Positions 28,399 through 38,533 of a DNA stretch of 64,000 nucleotides are shown here, in pieces. Below the pieces are notes generated by a model. The model ran no database searches and had not been told where the DNA came from. It worked only from the letters and a program-made list of their open reading frames with translations. Positions within the stretch are counted from its first letter, which is position 1; each line of letters begins with the position of its first letter. Made by a program: the position numbers and the translations under genes. Location of the stretch: assembly GCF_009363895.1 (NCBI RefSeq), contig NZ_CP045434.1, positions 124,001-188,000 of the forward strand, written 5' to 3'. The DNA is from Sphingomonas ginsengisoli An et al. 2013 (GTDB lineage Bacteria; Pseudomonadota; Alphaproteobacteria; Sphingomonadales; Sphingomonadaceae).

Positions 28399-28947
28399 AT
28401 GGAAATCGAACTCAGCAGCGCCGCCGAGGACAAACGGCTCAACCGTCTCGTCGCCATCACCGTGGTCGTCTTCTCGGTCGCCACCGGCCTCGGCAACATC
28501 AAGGATGGCAACATCGTCCAGGCGATGAGCCAGGCCCAGGCCAACTCGCTCGACCGCTGGAACGAGTATCAGTCGACGCGGACCAAGCTCCACATCGTCG
28601 AAACCGCCCGCGCCGAGCTGGCGGCGTTGCAGGCGAAGCCGTCGGACCAGGCCGCCGCATTCGACGCGGACGCCGCCAAATACCGCGCCGAAGCGCCGCG
28701 GCTCGCGGCCGAGGCCAAGGGCTTCTCCGCCGAATACGACCGGCTCAACATCCACGACGACCAGTTCGACGCCGCCGAAGCCTCGCTCACCACCGCCATC
28801 TCCATCGCGGCGGTGGCGGCGCTGGCCGAGAGCTGGCTGCCACTCTTCTTCGCCTGGGCGTTCGGCGCGTTCGGTTTGCTAATGACGCTCGCCGGCTTCA
28901 TGGGCTGGGGCTTCCACCCCGATCTGCTGAGCAATTTGCTCGGCTGA
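28399..28947 (+). CDS. DUF4337-like membrane protein
   Basis: 182 residues: a cytosolic N-terminus, a first hydrophobic stretch (LNRLVAITVVVFSVATGLGNI), a central helical region with coiled-coil character (residues ~45-115) and two C-terminal membrane segments (ISIAAVAALAESWLPLFFAWAF and GLLMTLAGFMGW). The segment KDGNIVQAMSQAQANSLDRWNEYQ is the recognisable block of the DUF4337 family, whose function is unknown. It is a separate unit after mltG, 72 bases downstream. Confidence 0.7.
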   Translation: MEIELSSAAEDKRLNRLVAITVVVFSVATGLGNIKDGNIVQAMSQAQANSLDRWNEYQSTRTKLHIVETARAELAALQAKPSDQAAAFDADAAKYRAEAPRLAAEAKGFSAEYDRLNIHDDQFDAAEASLTTAISIAAVAALAESWLPLFFAWAFGAFGLLMTLAGFMGWGFHPDLLSNLLG

Positions 28948-28959
28948 TCCGGTTTGAGA

Positions 28960-29322
28960 TTAGCGGACCGCTTCGCTCCGAACATAGCCTACCAGTCCGT
29001 CGGCATAGCCCCATGCCCAGCCGCGGCTGTTGTCGAGCATGCGAAGCGTCGTCCCGGCCGGAAGATCGGTGATCACCGCGGCATCGGCCGCAGGCGCCTG
29101 CAACAGCGGCGCAGCCGAGCGCAACTCTCGATTCAGCGGCTCGGCAAAGTGCGAGGCGATCACGGTGCCGACCAGCGCGACGTCGGCGAGGTCCTGGCGA
29201 TAGGCGTGAGTGCGCGGGTCGGGCAGGTTGCTGGGCCCGGCGAGCGGCCAGCCGCCCGGCGGCGGATTAGTGGCTGTGAGCGAGCTGGCTGAGCGCGGGG
29301 CGGCTGCCGCGGCGGTCGGCAT
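28960..29322 (-). CDS. SH3-domain protein resembling the N-terminus of NlpC/P60 peptidases
   Basis: A ~120-residue protein. The segment DPRTHAYRQDLADVALVGTVIASHFAEP followed by a bacterial SH3 fold (LPAGTTLRMLDNSRGWAWGYADGLVGYVRSEAV) looks like the N-terminal part of alphaproteobacterial C40 (NlpC/P60) peptidases, but it stops before any peptidase domain. ATG 29322 is inside the end of the MarR-type gene (56-base overlap, different frame). A later start is possible, but the conserved block begins well inside. No signal peptide is visible. Confidence 0.55.
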   Translation of the reverse strand: MPTAAAAAPRSASSLTATNPPPGGWPLAGPSNLPDPRTHAYRQDLADVALVGTVIASHFAEPLNRELRSAAPLLQAPAADAAVITDLPAGTTLRMLDNSRGWAWGYADGLVGYVRSEAVR

Positions 29323-29665
29323 CGCCGTCGCTGCGGTCGCTGCCGCGTTCGGAACCCCGGATGTTGCGCTTGAAGCCTTCAAGAAAATCTGCCCCGACCT
29401 GCGTACGGACGACGAACACGTTACGGCGGTCGTCTTGATCACGTTCGCGGCGCAGATAGCTTAGCGCACCCAGGGTATTCAAGGCGCGGGTCACCACCGG
29501 CTTACTGACCCCGAGGACTTTGGCGAGACCGCGCACGGTGTGAGGGCCGGGCGTCAGATAGACGATCATCAAAAGCGCCATCTGCCGATTGGTCAAATCG
29601 GGTTCACCGGACCGCACATACCCGACTAGGGCGCGCATCCACCCGCTCAGCGATACCTCGCTCAT
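29267..29665 (-). CDS. MarR-family winged-helix regulator
   Basis: A 132-residue DNA-binding protein: helix block LTNRQMALLMIVYLTPGPHTVRGLAKVLGVSKPVVTRALNTL is the winged helix-turn-helix, and SYLRRERDQDDRRNVFV is the wing with the conserved Asp/Arg residues. The C-terminal 30 residues are unusually Arg/Ser-rich and disordered. It probably controls itself and the overlapping SH3 gene; the ligand is unknown. The 111 bases upstream are AT-richer than the surroundings. Confidence 0.8.
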   Translation of the reverse strand: MSEVSLSGWMRALVGYVRSGEPDLTNRQMALLMIVYLTPGPHTVRGLAKVLGVSKPVVTRALNTLGALSYLRRERDQDDRRNVFVVRTQVGADFLEGFKRNIRGSERGSDRSDGDADRRGSRPALSQLAHSH

Positions 29666-29776
29666 TGGACTGGAAACTCCTGAACCATATGCTTGGCTCA
29701 GTTAACGGGCCGCTATGGGAAATGTTGCGTATCCGACAGGACCGGTCGTCAAAAAAGACGTATTTAATCAGTCCGC

Positions 29777-31177
29777 TTAAGCCGCGAAACGGGCCTTCAG
29801 CGCCGCGTGGACCGCGCGCAGGCCCAGCGCCTCGCCGCCCTTGGGCCGCCCCGGCTTGGCCGCCGGCCGCCAGGCGAAGGTGTCGAGATGCGCCCACACC
29901 ACGCCTTCGGGAACGAAGCGGCGGAGGAACAGCGCGGCAGTGACCGAGCCCGCCATTCCGCCTTCGGCACTATTGACCATATCGGCGAGGTCGGACTTCA
30001 GCATCTCATCATAACCGTCCCATAATGGCATGCGCCACAGTGGATCGTTCACCTCGCCCCCGGCGCCCAGCAGCGCCGCGGCGAACTCGTCATCGTTGAC
30101 GAAGGTCGCGGGCAGGTCGGGGCCGAGCGCCACCCGCGCCGCGCCGGTGAGCGTGGCGAAGTCGACGATCAGCTCGGGCTTCTCCTCGCCCGCGCGGGTC
30201 AGCACATCGCCGAGGATCAGCCGTCCTTCGGCGTCGGTATTGTCGACCTCCACCGTTTGTCCCGAGCGGCTGGTCAGCACGTCCCCGGGACGGAAGGCGT
30301 CGCCCGCCACTGCATTCTCGACCGCGGGGATCAGCAGGTGGAGGCGCACCGGCCAGCGCTCGGTCGTGATCAGCCGCGCCAGCGCCAGCGCATGTGCCGC
30401 CCCGCCCATGTCCTTCTTCATCAGCCGCATGCCGCTCGCCGGCTTGAGGTCGAGCCCGCCGCTATCGAAGCAGACGCCTTTGCCGATCACCGCCAGCCGC
30501 GGTGCGTCCGCCTTGCCCCAGCTGAGTTCGATCAGCCGCGGGGCGCGGGCGGGAACCGCCGCCCGGCCCACCGCGGCGATCATCGGATAGCCCTTGGTCA
30601 GCGCCTCCCCGCCGGTGACGGTGATTGTCGCGCCGACCTCGTCGGCAAGCGCCCGCACCGCCGCCTCCAGCTCGGCCGGGCCCATGTCGGCCGACGGCGT
30701 GTCGACAAGGTCGCGGACCAGCGCGGTCGCCCCAGCCAGCCGCACCGTCTCGTCGACCCGCGCTACGTCGCGCGCCACCAGCACCCGCGCGCCCTTAGGC
30801 TCCGCCGGCTTGCTCTTGTAGGTCTCGAACTTGTGCTGAGCGAGCAGCCAGCCGAGCCCGCCCGCGCCGAGCGGCGCCTCGTCGGCCAGCCGATAGGCGC
30901 CGGCCGGAAGCTTGTCGGCCGCGCCCGCCAGATCCCACGGTCCAAGGTCGGCCGGGTCGGCCACCCCGACCAGCACGTCGAAGTTGGCGGCATTGTCCTT
31001 GCCGGGCAGCAGCAACGACTGCCCCGGCTTGCCCTCGAACCCCGCCGCTTCGACCAGCGCCAGTCGCTGGCCGCCGTGTCGACGCAGCCAGTCGGGCAGG
31101 CGCTCGGGCGTGAGCAGGTGAAGCGCACGCGCCTCGTCGTTGCGGTCGGGGCGGAGGAGGGCGGCGAAGTCGATCAT
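29777..31177 (-). CDS. Leucyl aminopeptidase family protein (M17)
   Basis: A 466-residue cytosol aminopeptidase with two metal ions. VIGKGVCFDSGGLDLKPASGM carries the metal-binding Lys and Asp, MKKDMGGAA the next Asp, and the hallmark NTDAEGRLILGD the catalytic Arg and metal Asp/Glu. The N-terminal domain is diverged from PepA, as in the PepB-like subgroup common in sphingomonads. Its start (ATG 31177) is divergent from the transporter gene at 31261. Confidence 0.92.
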   Translation of the reverse strand: MIDFAALLRPDRNDEARALHLLTPERLPDWLRRHGGQRLALVEAAGFEGKPGQSLLLPGKDNAANFDVLVGVADPADLGPWDLAGAADKLPAGAYRLADEAPLGAGGLGWLLAQHKFETYKSKPAEPKGARVLVARDVARVDETVRLAGATALVRDLVDTPSADMGPAELEAAVRALADEVGATITVTGGEALTKGYPMIAAVGRAAVPARAPRLIELSWGKADAPRLAVIGKGVCFDSGGLDLKPASGMRLMKKDMGGAAHALALARLITTERWPVRLHLLIPAVENAVAGDAFRPGDVLTSRSGQTVEVDNTDAEGRLILGDVLTRAGEEKPELIVDFATLTGAARVALGPDLPATFVNDDEFAAALLGAGGEVNDPLWRMPLWDGYDEMLKSDLADMVNSAEGGMAGSVTAALFLRRFVPEGVVWAHLDTFAWRPAAKPGRPKGGEALGLRAVHAALKARFAA

Positions 31178-31260
31178 GCCGGGACCCTAGCGGCGGTCGT
31201 GCGCTTGCGGAATATCCGCGCGCCTTTATCCAGGGGAAGGCGACAAAGGGGGCGACGACG

Positions 31261-32358
31261 GTGGGGAAACAGGTTCAGCGGGCGCCGCATGGGGTCACCC
31301 CGGGCATACGCGTCCGCCAGACGTTGCTGGTCGCGTCGGTGGTCGCGCTTGCGGCGTGGGTCGCCTATGAATTCCTCGTGCCCTTGGCGTGGGCGGCGGT
31401 ACTTGCCATCGCCGAATGGCCGCTGTTCGCTATCGCCCGCCGCCGCTGGCCGGGCCACGACCTGCTGCTGGCGCTCGCTTTCGCCTTGCTGACCGCGCTG
31501 ATCGTGTTGGTCCCGCTGTCCCTCGCCGGGGTGACGCTGGCGCAGGAAAGCCAGGCAGCCGCCGCGTGGGTGATGAAAGTTCAGAAAAGTGGCCTCCCGC
31601 CGCCCGCGTGGCTGGCCTCGGTCCCGCTGGCGGGCGAGCGGTTGCAAGCGGCGTGGCAGCAGCATCTCGGCACTCCGCAGGGCGCCAACGCCCTGCTCGG
31701 CTCGATCAGCGCCACCTCGGTGCTCGGCTGGACCCGCTCGGTCGGCGGGCTCCTCGCGCAGGAGTTGGGGCTTTTCCTCATCACTCTGATCGCGCTCGTT
31801 TCCTTGCTCAGCCGTGGCGCGCAGGTCCGCGCCCATGCCGAGCGCATGGCCGACGGCTTGTTCGGCGAGTTCGGCCGAGAATTCCTCGGGCGAATGATCG
31901 AGGCGGTGCGCGGGGTCGTCAGCGGCACCGCCATCGTCTCCTTCGGCGAGGGCGCGATCATCGGGGTCGGCTATTTCGTCGCCGGCGTCCCCCAGCCGCT
32001 GCTGTTCACCGTCTTCACCATCCTCCTCGCGCTGGTCCCGTTCGGGGCGTGGGCGGCGTTCGGGGTCGCGTCGCTGATCCTGCTCGGGACTGGCGTCATC
32101 TGGGCGGGCGTCCTGCTGTTCGTCTTCGGGGTCGCGGTGATGACCATCGGCGACAATGTGGTGCAGCCCTCGGTGATCGGCAGCGCGGTCGAGCTGCCCT
32201 TCCTGATGGCGATGATCGGCGCGTTCGGCGGCCTGGCCGAAATGGGGCTGGTCGGGCTGTTCGTCGGCCCGGTGATCATGGCCGCGCTGCTGCTGGTCTG
32301 GCGCGAGTGGATCCGGCCAAAGGTCGAGGAAGAAGCCGACGAGGCCGCGGCCGCCTAG
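31261..32358 (+). CDS. AI-2E family transporter (PerM/TqsA-like)
   Basis: A 365-residue inner-membrane protein with about eight hydrophobic segments and the family C-terminus [45 protein letters not shown]. The family includes autoinducer-2 exporters and Na+/H+ antiporters, so the substrate is not certain. The start is GTG 31261. Its stop overlaps the stop of the convergent SDR gene by 4 bases. Confidence 0.85.
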   Translation: MGKQVQRAPHGVTPGIRVRQTLLVASVVALAAWVAYEFLVPLAWAAVLAIAEWPLFAIARRRWPGHDLLLALAFALLTALIVLVPLSLAGVTLAQESQAAAAWVMKVQKSGLPPPAWLASVPLAGERLQAAWQQHLGTPQGANALLGSISATSVLGWTRSVGGLLAQELGLFLITLIALVSLLSRGAQVRAHAERMADGLFGEFGREFLGRMIEAVRGVVSGTAIVSFGEGAIIGVGYFVAGVPQPLLFTVFTILLALVPFGAWAAFGVASLILLGTGVIWAGVLLFVFGVAVMTIGDNVVQPSVIGSAVELPFLMAMIGAFGGLAEMGLVGLFVGPVIMAALLLVWREWIRPKVEEEADEAAAA

Positions 32359-33134
32359 CCCGGGCTTGCCGCCGAACCGGCGAGCAGCCCGCCGTCGATG
32401 TCGAGCTCGGACCCCGTCACATAGGCCGATTCGTCGGCGGCGAGGTAGGCGACCAGCGCGGCCACTTCGTCGACCGTGCCGAACCGCTTGAGCGGCGTGT
32501 CGGCGACCAGCTTGGCCATCCGCTCCTCGCGGCCGGGCGCGTCGCCGATCATCGCTTCCCACATCTCGGTCAGGATGGCGGCGGGATGAACGCTGTTGCA
32601 GCGGATCCGCCAGCCCTGCTGCGCGCAATAGAGCGCGACCGACTTGGTGTGATTGCGGATCGCCGCCTTGGACGAGGCGTAAGCCGCCGCACCGGGAATG
32701 CCGACCAGTCCCGAGCGCGAGGAGATGTTGATGATGGATCCCGTCCCCGCTGCCTTCATCGCGCGGATCGCGTAGCGGCAGCCGAAGAAGGTGCCGTCGA
32801 GGTTGGTCGCGTGAACCGCGTGCCATTTCGCCAGGCTGGCATGCTCGGGATCGTGGGCCGCGGGCCCATGCTCGAAGCCGGTCACCCCGGCATTGTTGAC
32901 CAGCACGTCGCAAGCGGGTTCGACGGCTTCGAGCGCGGCCCAGTCTGCTTCCAGCCGCACGTCGAGCCGGCGGAAGCGCGCGCCGAGCTCGGCGGCGGCG
33001 GCCTCGCCGGCTTCTTCATCGACGTCGGTCAGCAGCACCTCGCCGCCCTCGTCGGCGAAGCGCCGCGCAATCGCCAACCCGATGCCGCGCGCGGCGCCGG
33101 TGACGATGCAGCGCTTAGCCTCGAGCCGCCTCAC
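32355..33134 (-). CDS. SDR-family oxidoreductase
   Basis: A 259-residue classical short-chain dehydrogenase. The NAD(P)-binding motif is [12 protein letters not shown] near residue 11, then VNNAG. The catalytic residues are Ser in NISSRSG, Tyr and Lys in YASSK. The acid residue at the end of strand 2 (LLTDVDEE) favours NAD over NADP. The C-terminal signature [12 protein letters not shown] is present. The start is GTG 33134, 20 bases inside the rimO frame. The substrate is not predictable. Confidence 0.88.
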   Translation of the reverse strand: MRRLEAKRCIVTGAARGIGLAIARRFADEGGEVLLTDVDEEAGEAAAAELGARFRRLDVRLEADWAALEAVEPACDVLVNNAGVTGFEHGPAAHDPEHASLAKWHAVHATNLDGTFFGCRYAIRAMKAAGTGSIINISSRSGLVGIPGAAAYASSKAAIRNHTKSVALYCAQQGWRIRCNSVHPAAILTEMWEAMIGDAPGREERMAKLVADTPLKRFGTVDEVAALVAYLAADESAYVTGSELDIDGGLLAGSAASPG

Positions 33135-34521
33135 GGCTTTCTTCCTGGGCCACCAAGGCCGGCACGCCGAACAAGTCGTGCTCGTCCGATTCCTCGACCA
33201 CGACGCTGACGATGTCCCCGGCGGTGAGGTCGCCCGCATCGCGCAGGTGGACCTCGCCGTCGATCTCGGGGGCGTCGGCCTTGCTGCGGCCGGTGGCGCC
33301 GCCGCTCTCGGCGTCGACCGCGTCGATGATGACGTCGAGCGTCTGGCCGACCTTGGCGGCCAGCTTCTCGGCGCTGATGCGCGCGGTCAGTTCCATCACG
33401 CGGGCGTAGCGCTCTTCCTTGAGTTCGGGCGCGACATGGTCGGGAAGGTCGTTGGCGGGGGCGCCCTCGACCGGCTCGAAGCGGAAGGCGCCGACGCGGT
33501 CGAGGCGGGCTTCTTCGAGCCACTCGAGCAGATATTCGCAATCCTCTTCGGTCTCGCCGGGGAAGCCGACCACGAAGCTCGAACGGATCGCGATGTCGGG
33601 GACTTCGCGGCGCCACTGGACCAGCCGCTCGAGCACCCGCGCCTCGTTGGCGGGGCGGCGCATCGACTTCAGGATCTTCGGACTGGCGTGCTGGAAGGGA
33701 ATGTCGAGGTAAGGGAGGATCAGCCCTTCGGCCATCAGCGGCATGATCCGGTCGACGTGCGGGTAGGGATAGACATAGTGCAGTCGCACCCACGGTCGCT
33801 CGCCGTCGGGGGTGCGCAGTTCGCCCAGCGCCGCGGCGAGGTCGGTCATGTGCGCCCGCACCTCGCGCCCCTTCCACGGCCACGCCTGGTGCTTGAGGTC
33901 GAGGCCGTAGGCGCTGGTGTCTTGGCTGATCACCAGCAATTCGCGGGTGCCAGCGGCGAGCAACTTCTCGGCTTCGCGCAGGATCGCATCCGGGCGCCGA
34001 CTGACGAGGTCGCCGCGGATCTGCGGGATGATGCAGAAAGCGCAACGGTGATTGCAGCCCTCGGAAATCTTGAGATAGCTGTAGTGGCGCGGGGTCAGCT
34101 TCAAACCGCCGAACGCCGCCGGATCGGCCTGGGGCACGAGGTCGAGATAGGGCGAGCGCGGCGCAGGCGCCGCCTCGTGCACCGCCTCGACGACCTGCTC
34201 ATATTGATGCGCACCGGTGATCGCGAGCACCTGCGGGAAGCGGTCGCGGATGACCTCGGCCTCGCGGCCCATGCAACCGGTGACGATCACTCGGCCGTTT
34301 TCGGCGATGGCCTCGCCGATCGCCTCGAGGCTCTCTTCCTTGGCGCTATCCAAGAAGCCGCAGGTGTTGACCAGCACGACGTCGGCGCCGGCATAGTCGG
34401 GCGACATCTGATAGCCGTCGGAGCGGAGCTGCGAGAGGATGCGCTCGCTGTCGACCAGATTCTTGGGACAGCCGAGCGAAACCATGCCCACGCGGGGCGG
34501 CGAAGGAAGACGGGTTGCCAT
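33115..34521 (-). CDS. rimO: Ribosomal protein S12 methylthiotransferase RimO
   Basis: Radical-SAM enzyme that methylthiolates an aspartate of ribosomal protein S12. The UPF0004 domain has conserved cysteines in SLGCPKN, NTCGFL and TGCMGR. The radical-SAM cluster is CNHRCAFC, followed by a C-terminal TRAM domain. The 468-residue length and the [11 protein letters not shown] / IPFQHAS blocks separate it from MiaB. ATG 34521 ([21 protein letters not shown]) is a clear start. The sdr gene overlaps its 3' end. Confidence 0.96.
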   Translation of the reverse strand: MATRLPSPPRVGMVSLGCPKNLVDSERILSQLRSDGYQMSPDYAGADVVLVNTCGFLDSAKEESLEAIGEAIAENGRVIVTGCMGREAEVIRDRFPQVLAITGAHQYEQVVEAVHEAAPAPRSPYLDLVPQADPAAFGGLKLTPRHYSYLKISEGCNHRCAFCIIPQIRGDLVSRRPDAILREAEKLLAAGTRELLVISQDTSAYGLDLKHQAWPWKGREVRAHMTDLAAALGELRTPDGERPWVRLHYVYPYPHVDRIMPLMAEGLILPYLDIPFQHASPKILKSMRRPANEARVLERLVQWRREVPDIAIRSSFVVGFPGETEEDCEYLLEWLEEARLDRVGAFRFEPVEGAPANDLPDHVAPELKEERYARVMELTARISAEKLAAKVGQTLDVIIDAVDAESGGATGRSKADAPEIDGEVHLRDAGDLTAGDIVSVVVEESDEHDLFGVPALVAQEESREAARG

Positions 34522-34567
34522 GGGAGCGGCGCCTGTAACCGAAAAGTGGGGCGAAATCGAGATGGTG

Positions 34568-35377
34568 TCAGTCGTCGTCAGGGCCATCGTCTGGCGCCTC
34601 GCCACGCGGCGCGCGCCTGCGCACCCACTCGTGCTCGTTCGTCTCGGTCCAGGCGTCGATCGGACGGCCGGCACGGTCCACCGCCGGGCCGAAGCGCAAT
34701 TTGCGCAGCGCTCCCTGGCAGGTCGCGGCATCGAGCCCGGGGGAGCCCGAGGAACGAACGATGCGGCAGTCGGTGACCTGGCCGAACCGGCTGACCCGCA
34801 GGCGGAAGAACACCCGGCCGCTGGGGCGCTGCGCCTGCACCGCCGGGGGAACGTCAGACCACGCCAGCTCACCGCCAAGATATTCGGGGCCGTCTTCGCT
34901 GCCCCCGCCACCACCGCCGCCGGTCCCGTCGCCGCTCAATCCTGAGCCAAGCCCGTTGCCGACCCCGCCACGGCCGGTGCCGGGGCCGATTACCGGCGCC
35001 GCGCCGGCGGCGGGCGCGGTGCCCTGGCCCGCGACCGGCGCGGCGGGCAGCGGCGGGGGCGGGGGGAGCACGATCAGGGGTTTGGGCGCGACCACCGGGG
35101 TCGGCGTGTTGCGCTTGTTGGGCGGCGCCGCCGCGCCCTCGGGGTCCTTGGGCTTGTGGGACGGCGTCGGCTTCTTCTCGGGCGTCATCGGCACGACCGG
35201 CGGCGGCGGCGGCGGCTCGTCGCGCAGGCTGATCACCGCCAGTGGCTGCTGCAGCGCCGCCGGCACTGGCGTCACCCCAAGCCCGGTCAGCAGCGCCCAG
35301 CCCAGCGCGACATGGACCAGCGCCACGATCGCGAACGAGCGCGCGCTGTCACGGCGGTCATGGAGGCTGCGGCGCAT
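34568..35377 (-). CDS. TonB-like energy transducer
   Basis: A ~269-residue protein with an N-terminal membrane anchor ([20 protein letters not shown]), a long Pro/Lys/Gly-rich periplasmic spacer with runs of prolines and glycines, and a C-terminal TonB domain ([32 protein letters not shown]). It would couple the proton-motive force to outer-membrane receptors, but no ExbB/ExbD or receptor gene is adjacent. The start is ATG 35377, or GTG 35383 two codons earlier. The poly-Gly linker GGGGGGG is a likely site of length variation. Confidence 0.85.
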   Translation of the reverse strand: MRRSLHDRRDSARSFAIVALVHVALGWALLTGLGVTPVPAALQQPLAVISLRDEPPPPPPVVPMTPEKKPTPSHKPKDPEGAAAPPNKRNTPTPVVAPKPLIVLPPPPPLPAAPVAGQGTAPAAGAAPVIGPGTGRGGVGNGLGSGLSGDGTGGGGGGGSEDGPEYLGGELAWSDVPPAVQAQRPSGRVFFRLRVSRFGQVTDCRIVRSSGSPGLDAATCQGALRKLRFGPAVDRAGRPIDAWTETNEHEWVRRRAPRGEAPDDGPDDD

Positions 35378-35603
35378 GGTCACTTATTGTCCGACGCCGG
35401 CTGAACGGACCGTGTCATCGGCGCCTGGTGGGGCTGGGAAGGGCGATAGCTGAGCACGGCGGCGTAACGAGCCTGCCGTCGAAGCGGTTGCCTCCGTCGT
35501 TGGTCGAGCCGAGCCCCGCCTTGGCCGGAACGAGCACGGGTTGTCACTTGCCAAGCCGACCTTGCGCGCGTCACTTCGATTCCGGGCAAGACAGGGGACG
35601 GCG

Positions 35604-36539
35604 GTGGCGTCGCGTAATGAAGCAACGGCCTTGCGGCTGGACGCGGTCAGCAAGAAATTCGACCAGACGCTAGCGGTCGACGACCTCAGCTTCACGGTCC
35701 GCGAGGGGGAGACCTTCGGGTTCCTCGGCGGCAACGGCGCTGGCAAGACCACCTCGCTGCGGATGGTGCTCGACATCATCCGCCCGACCAGCGGGAGCAT
35801 CTCGGTGCTCGGTCGTGCCCCGGGACGCGAGAATGCCGCGCTGATCGGCTTCCTCCCCGAGGAACGCGGGCTCTACCGCCAGATGACCGCGCTCGACACC
35901 ATCATCTATTTCGGGCGGCTCAAGGGGATGACTCCCGGCGATGCGAAGCGCGAGGGGCTGGCGCTGCTCGACCGCTTCGGGCTCGCCGCCAACGTCAAGT
36001 CGACGATCGACAAGCTCTCCAAGGGCATGGCGCAGAAGGTCCAACTCGCCGCCGCGGTGGTCAACCGCCCGCGGCTGCTGTTGCTCGACGAGCCTTTCTC
36101 GGGGCTCGACCCGGTCAACCAGACGCTGCTCGAAGACGAGATCCGTCGCGCCACTGCCGACGGCGCGACCGTGGTCTTCTCGACCCATGTCATGCAGCAC
36201 GCCGAGCGATTGTGCGACCGGCTGCTGTTCCTCGCCAAGGGCCGCAAGCGCTTCGAAGGCACGCTCGACGAGGCGCGCGCGAGCCTGCCCGCGCGGCTGA
36301 CGATGGTGGCGCGCCAATCGCCCGCGGCGCTGCCCGGCGTCGCCTCGGCCACCCGGCTCGGCAGCCCCGAACCCGGCTGGGAGGAATGGGAGGTCCACCT
36401 CGCTCCCGGCGCCGACGCGGGCGACCTGCTCGAACAGTCGGTCGCACAGCAATTCGCGCTGCGCCGCTGCGAGCAGCAGCGCCCCGGCCTGCACGACATC
36501 TTTATCCACCTTGTCGGACCGGCGGAGGCCCGCTCGTGA
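35604..36539 (+). CDS. ABC transporter ATP-binding protein (NatA-like)
   Basis: A 311-residue ATPase: Walker A GGNGAGKTTS, signature LSKGMAQKVQLAAA, Walker B LLLLDEPFSGLD and the H-loop STHVMQ. A DUF4162-like C-terminal domain (residues ~215-305) is typical of NatA-type exporters. The start is GTG 35604 with GGGGA just upstream; an in-frame ATG at 35541 would add residues not typical of the family. It overlaps the permease gene by 4 bases (GTGA). Confidence 0.9.
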   Translation: MASRNEATALRLDAVSKKFDQTLAVDDLSFTVREGETFGFLGGNGAGKTTSLRMVLDIIRPTSGSISVLGRAPGRENAALIGFLPEERGLYRQMTALDTIIYFGRLKGMTPGDAKREGLALLDRFGLAANVKSTIDKLSKGMAQKVQLAAAVVNRPRLLLLDEPFSGLDPVNQTLLEDEIRRATADGATVVFSTHVMQHAERLCDRLLFLAKGRKRFEGTLDEARASLPARLTMVARQSPAALPGVASATRLGSPEPGWEEWEVHLAPGADAGDLLEQSVAQQFALRRCEQQRPGLHDIFIHLVGPAEARS

Positions 36540-38029
36540 GAAACATCCTCATCGTCGCCGCGCGCGAGTTCAAGCAGATCACCGCGATGCGCAGCTTCTG
36601 GCTGACGCTGCTGATCCTGCCGATCGCGCTGTCGTTCGGGCCGCTTGCGGGCAAGTTCCTCAAGGACGATGCGGCGTCGCGGCTGATGATCGTCGATCGC
36701 TCGGGTGGCGCAGTCGCCGCCGCGCTCAGTGCGCGGATCGACGCCGATCAACAACGCGAGGTGCTGAGCGGGCTGTCGCGCTACGTCCGCCGCCACGACC
36801 TCGCGGCCGCCGGGCCCGGGCAGCCGTGGGCCGAGCACGATCGATATTACACCGACGCCGACGTCGCCGCCTTCCGCGCTGCCGGCGGCCTCCCCGCCGC
36901 CCTGAAGGCGATCGACCGGATCAAGCCGTCGGGCCTGCCCGACTATAAGGCGCCCGACCCCAATTATGCAGTGGTCCCGACCGCCCCGGCGCTCGCGGCG
37001 GCACCGCCCGCCGGGCTCGACGCCGCCGCCCAGCCGTTGCTTCATCCCGCCGACAAGAACGCCAAGCCCATCGACACCATCCTGGTGATCCCGGCCGACT
37101 TCGCCCGCACCGGCCAGGCCCGGCTGCTCGCCAACTCCGACCCCTCGCCGCGGCTGATGGGAATGGTCCAGGACGTGCTGACCCGCCAGCTCCGCACCGG
37201 CTTCCTCCAAAGCCAGGGTCTCAGCCCTCAGGCCGCCGCCGCCGCGGGACAGATCGCGCCCGCGCTCGCCGTCGCCACGCCCCCGCCAGGCGGCGGGCTC
37301 AAGGAGGCGATGGTGGTCCGCTCGGTCCTCCCGCTCGCGGTCTGCTACCTGTTGATGATGAGCCTGATGTTGTCGGGCAGCTGGATGCTCCAGGGCAGCG
37401 TCGAGGAGCGCGGCAACAAGCTGATCGAGACCGTCCTCGCCTGCGTCAGCCCCGAGGAATTGATGTATGGCAAGCTGATCGGCACTGTCGCGGTCGGCAT
37501 GCTGATGATCGGCGTGTGGATCCTGTGCGGGGTGTTCGCCGCCACCGCTACCCAGGGCGCGATCGCCGACTTCATCCGCCCCGCGGTCGAGCCGCTCAAG
37601 TCGCCGACGACCTGGCTGACGATGATCTACTTCCTCGTCGTCGGTTACGTCTCGATCGCCATCTTCTTCCTCGCGATCGGGGCGATGACCGAGTCGATGC
37701 GCGAGGCGCAGGGCTATCTGATGCCGGTGATGCTCGGCCTGATCCTGCCCGTCACCCTGCTCATCCAGGCGGTGCTGAGCGGGCAGGGCGGGGTTGCGCT
37801 GACGGTGCTGACCTTCGTCCCCATCTGGACCCCGTTCACCGTGCTCGCGCGGCTCGGCAGCGGGATTCCGACCTGGCAGGTGCTGGTCGCCGGCGCGCTG
37901 CTGCTCGCCTGGACCGCGCTCCAGCTGGTGATGCTCGGCCGGCTCTTTCGCCACAGCCTGCTCGCCACCGGCCAGAAGCCGACCCTGCGACAGCTGTTCG
38001 AGCGATTGCGCACCTCTAAGGCCGACTGA
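36536..38029 (+). CDS. ABC transporter permease (NatB/ABC-2 type)
   Basis: A 497-residue permease. One N-terminal helix (SFWLTLLILPIALSFGPLAG) is followed by a ~230-residue soluble periplasmic loop. Five or six C-terminal helices follow, starting at VVRSVLPLAVCYLLMMSLML; EERGNKLIETVLACVSPEELMYGKLIG is the conserved coupling region of this family. With the preceding ATPase it makes a complete exporter, possibly for Na+ or a toxic compound; the substrate is not deducible. The GTG start overlaps the ATPase stop. Confidence 0.88.
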   Translation: MRNILIVAAREFKQITAMRSFWLTLLILPIALSFGPLAGKFLKDDAASRLMIVDRSGGAVAAALSARIDADQQREVLSGLSRYVRRHDLAAAGPGQPWAEHDRYYTDADVAAFRAAGGLPAALKAIDRIKPSGLPDYKAPDPNYAVVPTAPALAAAPPAGLDAAAQPLLHPADKNAKPIDTILVIPADFARTGQARLLANSDPSPRLMGMVQDVLTRQLRTGFLQSQGLSPQAAAAAGQIAPALAVATPPPGGGLKEAMVVRSVLPLAVCYLLMMSLMLSGSWMLQGSVEERGNKLIETVLACVSPEELMYGKLIGTVAVGMLMIGVWILCGVFAATATQGAIADFIRPAVEPLKSPTTWLTMIYFLVVGYVSIAIFFLAIGAMTESMREAQGYLMPVMLGLILPVTLLIQAVLSGQGGVALTVLTFVPIWTPFTVLARLGSGIPTWQVLVAGALLLAWTALQLVMLGRLFRHSLLATGQKPTLRQLFERLRTSKAD

Positions 38030-38125
38030 CGAGGTCGTTCCACCGCCGTAAGTGAAATCGGGTTCATCTCGCAACCGAGCAGCGGAAGTCGCCGTTTCCC
38101 CGGCTTCTGACAGGAGAAAATTGCG

Positions 38126-38533
38126 ATGATGAAGACCTTGATCGTCCTCGGGGCGGCGAGCGTGGCGCTGGGCGCGCTGCCGGCCGAAGCCCGGACCTAT
38201 TCTAACACCGTGGCCTGCAGCGGCTGGCGCGACGGCCAGTGCGTCGCCTGGAACCGGCTGACCAACAAGCAGGTCCGCGACATCGCGGTCGGCACCGAAT
38301 TCGGCGCCAACTACAGCTATTACACCCCCTACGATCAGATCCCGCAGGCGGTGGTGACGCAATATCACCTCGCCCCGACTAACCGCTATGTGACCGCCGA
38401 AGGCTACACTTACGTGGTCGATCCCTCGACCTACAAGGTCACCCAGGTGATCACGCCGACCACCACCACGACCACCACCACGCAGGTCCAGCCGACCGGG
38501 ACCGCGGTCCCGCCGCCGCCGCCGGGCCAGTGA
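38126..38533 (+). CDS. Small secreted protein, function unknown
   Basis: A 135-residue protein with a signal peptide (MKTLIVLGAASVALGALPAEA). The mature part contains NTVACSGWRDGQCVAWNRLTN with two cysteines, a Tyr-rich middle (FGANYSYYTPYDQIPQAVVTQYHL, NRYVTAEGYTYVVD) and a Thr-rich then Pro-rich tail. No named family is recognised. ATG 38126 has a good AGGAGAAAA ribosome site. The 3' flank carries the CCTCCTCCC hairpin described separately. Confidence 0.65.
   Translation: MMKTLIVLGAASVALGALPAEARTYSNTVACSGWRDGQCVAWNRLTNKQVRDIAVGTEFGANYSYYTPYDQIPQAVVTQYHLAPTNRYVTAEGYTYVVDPSTYKVTQVITPTTTTTTTTQVQPTGTAVPPPPPGQ

Noticed and set aside
36347..36447. Possible phage or toxin-like Arg-rich short frames in the ABC region and elsewhere
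   Set aside because: Short Arg/Ala-rich frames occur in every alternative frame of this GC-rich DNA and lack ribosome sites and conserved motifs.
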